DNA from: Bacillota bacterium
Lineage (GTDB): Bacteria > Bacillota > Dehalobacteriia > UBA4068 > UBA4997
Length of the DNA: 60,867 nucleotides
Direction: 5' to 3'
Assembly (NCBI GenBank): GCA_017397935.1
Contig: JAFQHN010000013.1
Span: 1-60,867 of the forward strand
In this document: positions 59,290-60,867 of the stretch, one piece after another
How positions within the stretch are numbered: position 1 is the stretch's first letter
How the letters are laid out: every line of letters begins with the position of its first letter
Notes under the pieces: generated by a model
Database searches by the model: none
What the model was told of the DNA's origin: nothing
The model's input: only the letters and a program-made list of their open reading frames with translations
Program-made: the position numbers and the translations under genes

Positions 59290-60867
59290 TTATTTTGCGG
59301 TATTTTCCAGATAACGCATCAGGATCGTTGCCACCTCGGCGCGGGTAGCCTTACCCTTGGCGTCGATGACATTACCGGTTTTGCCGGTAATCAATCCCTC
59401 GGCATTGGCCCACTGCATAGCTTCTTTTGCATAGTCACTCACTCCATTTGCATCATTAAAAGCAAGTGTATTCTCAGCTGCAATCGGGTTGCCAGCATAA
59501 CGCCAAAGCATAACTGCCAACTGCTCACGGGTAATGTTATCATTCGGGCCGAAGCTGCCGTCAGCATAGCCGCCGACGATTTTGTTCATCTCTGCCCAAC
59601 GGATAGCATCGGAATACCAGGTGCCGTTTGCAATATCAGCAAAGGCTGCATTGCCTTCTACTGCCGGGCTGCCGGCCAGACGGTACAGGATAGTGGTGAT
59701 CATCGCACGGCTGGTTGCCTGTTCAGGTGCGAAGGTGTTTTCAGTAACACCGGTCATCAGGCCTTTATCGGCAACATACTGAATGGCATCTGCCGCCCAA
59801 TGATCCTTTACATCGACGAAATTGCTTTCAGCAGGAGTGATTGTCTCACCAGTCAGTTCGGCGTAGGCTTTCTCGGCCTCTTTCAGCACATCCAGGTTGG
59901 ATACCAGTTCCTTCTGCGCATCAGTCAGGGCTTCATAAGCTGCACGGGCAGCCTTAATGGCCTCAGCGCTGTTTTCATCCACCTTGCCGATAGCCGCGAT
60001 CAGATTTTTGACCTCATTCGCAGCAGCACGATCCTCAGTAGTTATAGTCACACTGCCGCCTTCATCACGGTCGGTATCATCAGTATAGTCCACTACGTAA
60101 TACCATACCAGCTTGTCGCCGTCATTCAGGGTCTTGCCATCCATACCAATACCGGGAGCAACACCATTTATCCTGTACTTCCAGCCGGAATTGGGCCCCT
60201 CGGTAAACTCTGCCAAAGTTGTGCCCTTGTAAGTGATGGAACGCACGTAATCGGGATCAGCCTCATAAGAGAAACCGGATTTATTATCCAAAACCTTATA
60301 AAAAGCATCAGCAACCGTCGCACCGGCATCCAGCTTGATATTATGGGCAGAGATCCAGGTCGCATTATGAGTAATCAAAGAGAAAGAAACCGTAATACCT
60401 TCTTTGGTATCACCGGAGCTGCCACTACCACCGGTGGTTCCGCCGCTTTCCGCCTCAGCAACAGTCACAGTGCAAAAAGCCGGCACAACAGGTACATCCG
60501 TAAATTCCTTCTCTATATAACTGTTAGTAGCATAATCCCAGGCCGAACCGATATAAGAAGCCGTACCGCCGACTTCTACGGTATAAGTCCCGGCAGCAGC
60601 AAAATTCAGATTAAAGCTGCCGTCATCCGCAACGCTGGTCGCCATCGTGGTTACGGTCTCACCGTCAGCATCATACACGTTTACCGCTGCCCCCTTGGGC
60701 GCTACCACAGTAATACCACCGGCCAAACCATTGACGCTGAAAGAACCGGATTTGCCAACAGTCATATCAACGGTGTCATCCTCAAAATAAGCATAGAGAT
60801 CAGAATAATACGTTGTATCACGGTAGAAGTACGCATTGATAACATCATTTGCTTTTAATTCCGTCAA
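59290..60867 (-). CDS. DUF4430 protein with three S-layer homology domains, partial
   Basis: The reading frame is open to the window edge, so the N-terminus, including any signal peptide, is missing; the visible part is 525 residues. Residues ~50-115 look like a beta-sandwich or Ig-like segment (GTYTVEVGGTASYIG). Residues ~155-255 form a DUF4430 domain (NIKLDAGATVADAFYKVLD...GPNSGWKYRINGVAPGIGMDGKTLNDGDKLVWYYVVDY). A helical linker (~275-345) and three SLH domains (~350-525: FVDVKDHWAADAIQYVADKGLMTG; FADIANGTWYSDAIRWAEMNKIVGG; FNDANGVSDYAKEAMQWANAEGLITG) follow. It is a surface ligand-binding protein, probably part of the same uptake system. Confidence 0.9.
   Translation of the reverse strand: MTELKANDVINAYFYRDTTYYSDLYAYFEDDTVDMTVGKSGSFSVNGLAGGITVVAPKGAAVNVYDADGETVTTMATSVADDGSFNLNFAAAGTYTVEVGGTASYIGSAWDYATNSYIEKEFTDVPVVPAFCTVTVAEAESGGTTGGSGSSGDTKEGITVSFSLITHNATWISAHNIKLDAGATVADAFYKVLDNKSGFSYEADPDYVRSITYKGTTLAEFTEGPNSGWKYRINGVAPGIGMDGKTLNDGDKLVWYYVVDYTDDTDRDEGGSVTITTEDRAAANEVKNLIAAIGKVDENSAEAIKAARAAYEALTDAQKELVSNLDVLKEAEKAYAELTGETITPAESNFVDVKDHWAADAIQYVADKGLMTGVTENTFAPEQATSRAMITTILYRLAGSPAVEGNAAFADIANGTWYSDAIRWAEMNKIVGGYADGSFGPNDNITREQLAVMLWRYAGNPIAAENTLAFNDANGVSDYAKEAMQWANAEGLITGKTGNVIDAKGKATRAEVATILMRYLENTAK

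Overview
The window looks like a chromosomal segment of a spore-forming (or formerly spore-forming) Bacillota, probably Clostridia/Peptococcaceae-like or Negativicutes-like. The reasons are a spoIVFA/spoIVFB pair next to an rng/radical-SAM/DUF2344 cluster, S-layer-homology surface proteins, ECF transport, strong AAGGAGG ribosome sites and an 11-subunit-type complex I without NuoEFG. The species cannot be named from this sequence alone.

Layout: (1) 1-4.8 kb is the integrase end of an integrative element abutting the 3' end of tRNA-Pro. It carries divergent HTH regulators, a membrane-anchored coiled-coil Mrr-type nuclease, a 10-bp tandem repeat, a probable type III toxin-antitoxin module (promoter, repeat-containing RNA, terminator, toxin) and a tyrosine integrase. 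(2) 5-11.8 kb is core: RNase G, DUF2344 protein, radical SAM protein, SpoIVFB/SpoIVFA, YqeG. (3) 11.8-23.9 kb is a minus-strand nuo operon, nuoABCDHIJK-lipoprotein-nuoL-nuoM-nuoN-nuoM. It has a second NuoM and an enlarged NuoL C-terminal lateral helix, the hallmarks of a four-pump ('2M') complex I. (4) 24-26.2 kb: amidase, DHHW protein, tRNA-Met, tRNA-Glu. (5) 26.3-35.8 kb is a minus-strand pentose operon: sugar-binding lipoprotein, small lipoprotein, ABC ATPase, two permeases, AraB, AraA, AraD. (6) 35.9-39.3 kb is a Fur-family regulator (probably Zur) with znuA-znuC-znuB and two 7-1-7 palindromes around the regulator's promoter. (7) 39.4-45.1 kb: hibernation factor, orphan PstS-like lipoprotein, a lipoprotein of unknown role, metN-metI-metQ. 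(8) 45.4-47.2 kb is an AT-rich EcoRV-type restriction-modification pair. (9) 47.3-52.4 kb: PduL, two unrecognised genes, thiamine pyrophosphokinase, a small membrane protein, tRNA-Leu followed by tandem repeats that copy the tRNA 3' end, an autoregulated-looking DUF1413 gene and a DUF2284 protein. (10) 52.5-60.9 kb is a probable cobalamin-uptake locus: a cobalamin riboswitch leader, an SLH-anchored cyclase-fold protein, a DUF4430 protein, EcfT, and a fused EcfA-EcfA-S protein. Upstream lies a further DUF4430-SLH protein cut by the window edge.

Functional picture: the cell would take up furanose or pyranose pentoses and channel them to xylulose-5-phosphate. It conserves energy with a modified complex I whose electron donor is not encoded here, scavenges zinc and methionine, and captures a corrinoid-like ligand at the S-layer for ECF import. 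Strong points rest on visible motifs and gene order. Substrates of the transporters and the activity of the toxin-antitoxin pair are inference.
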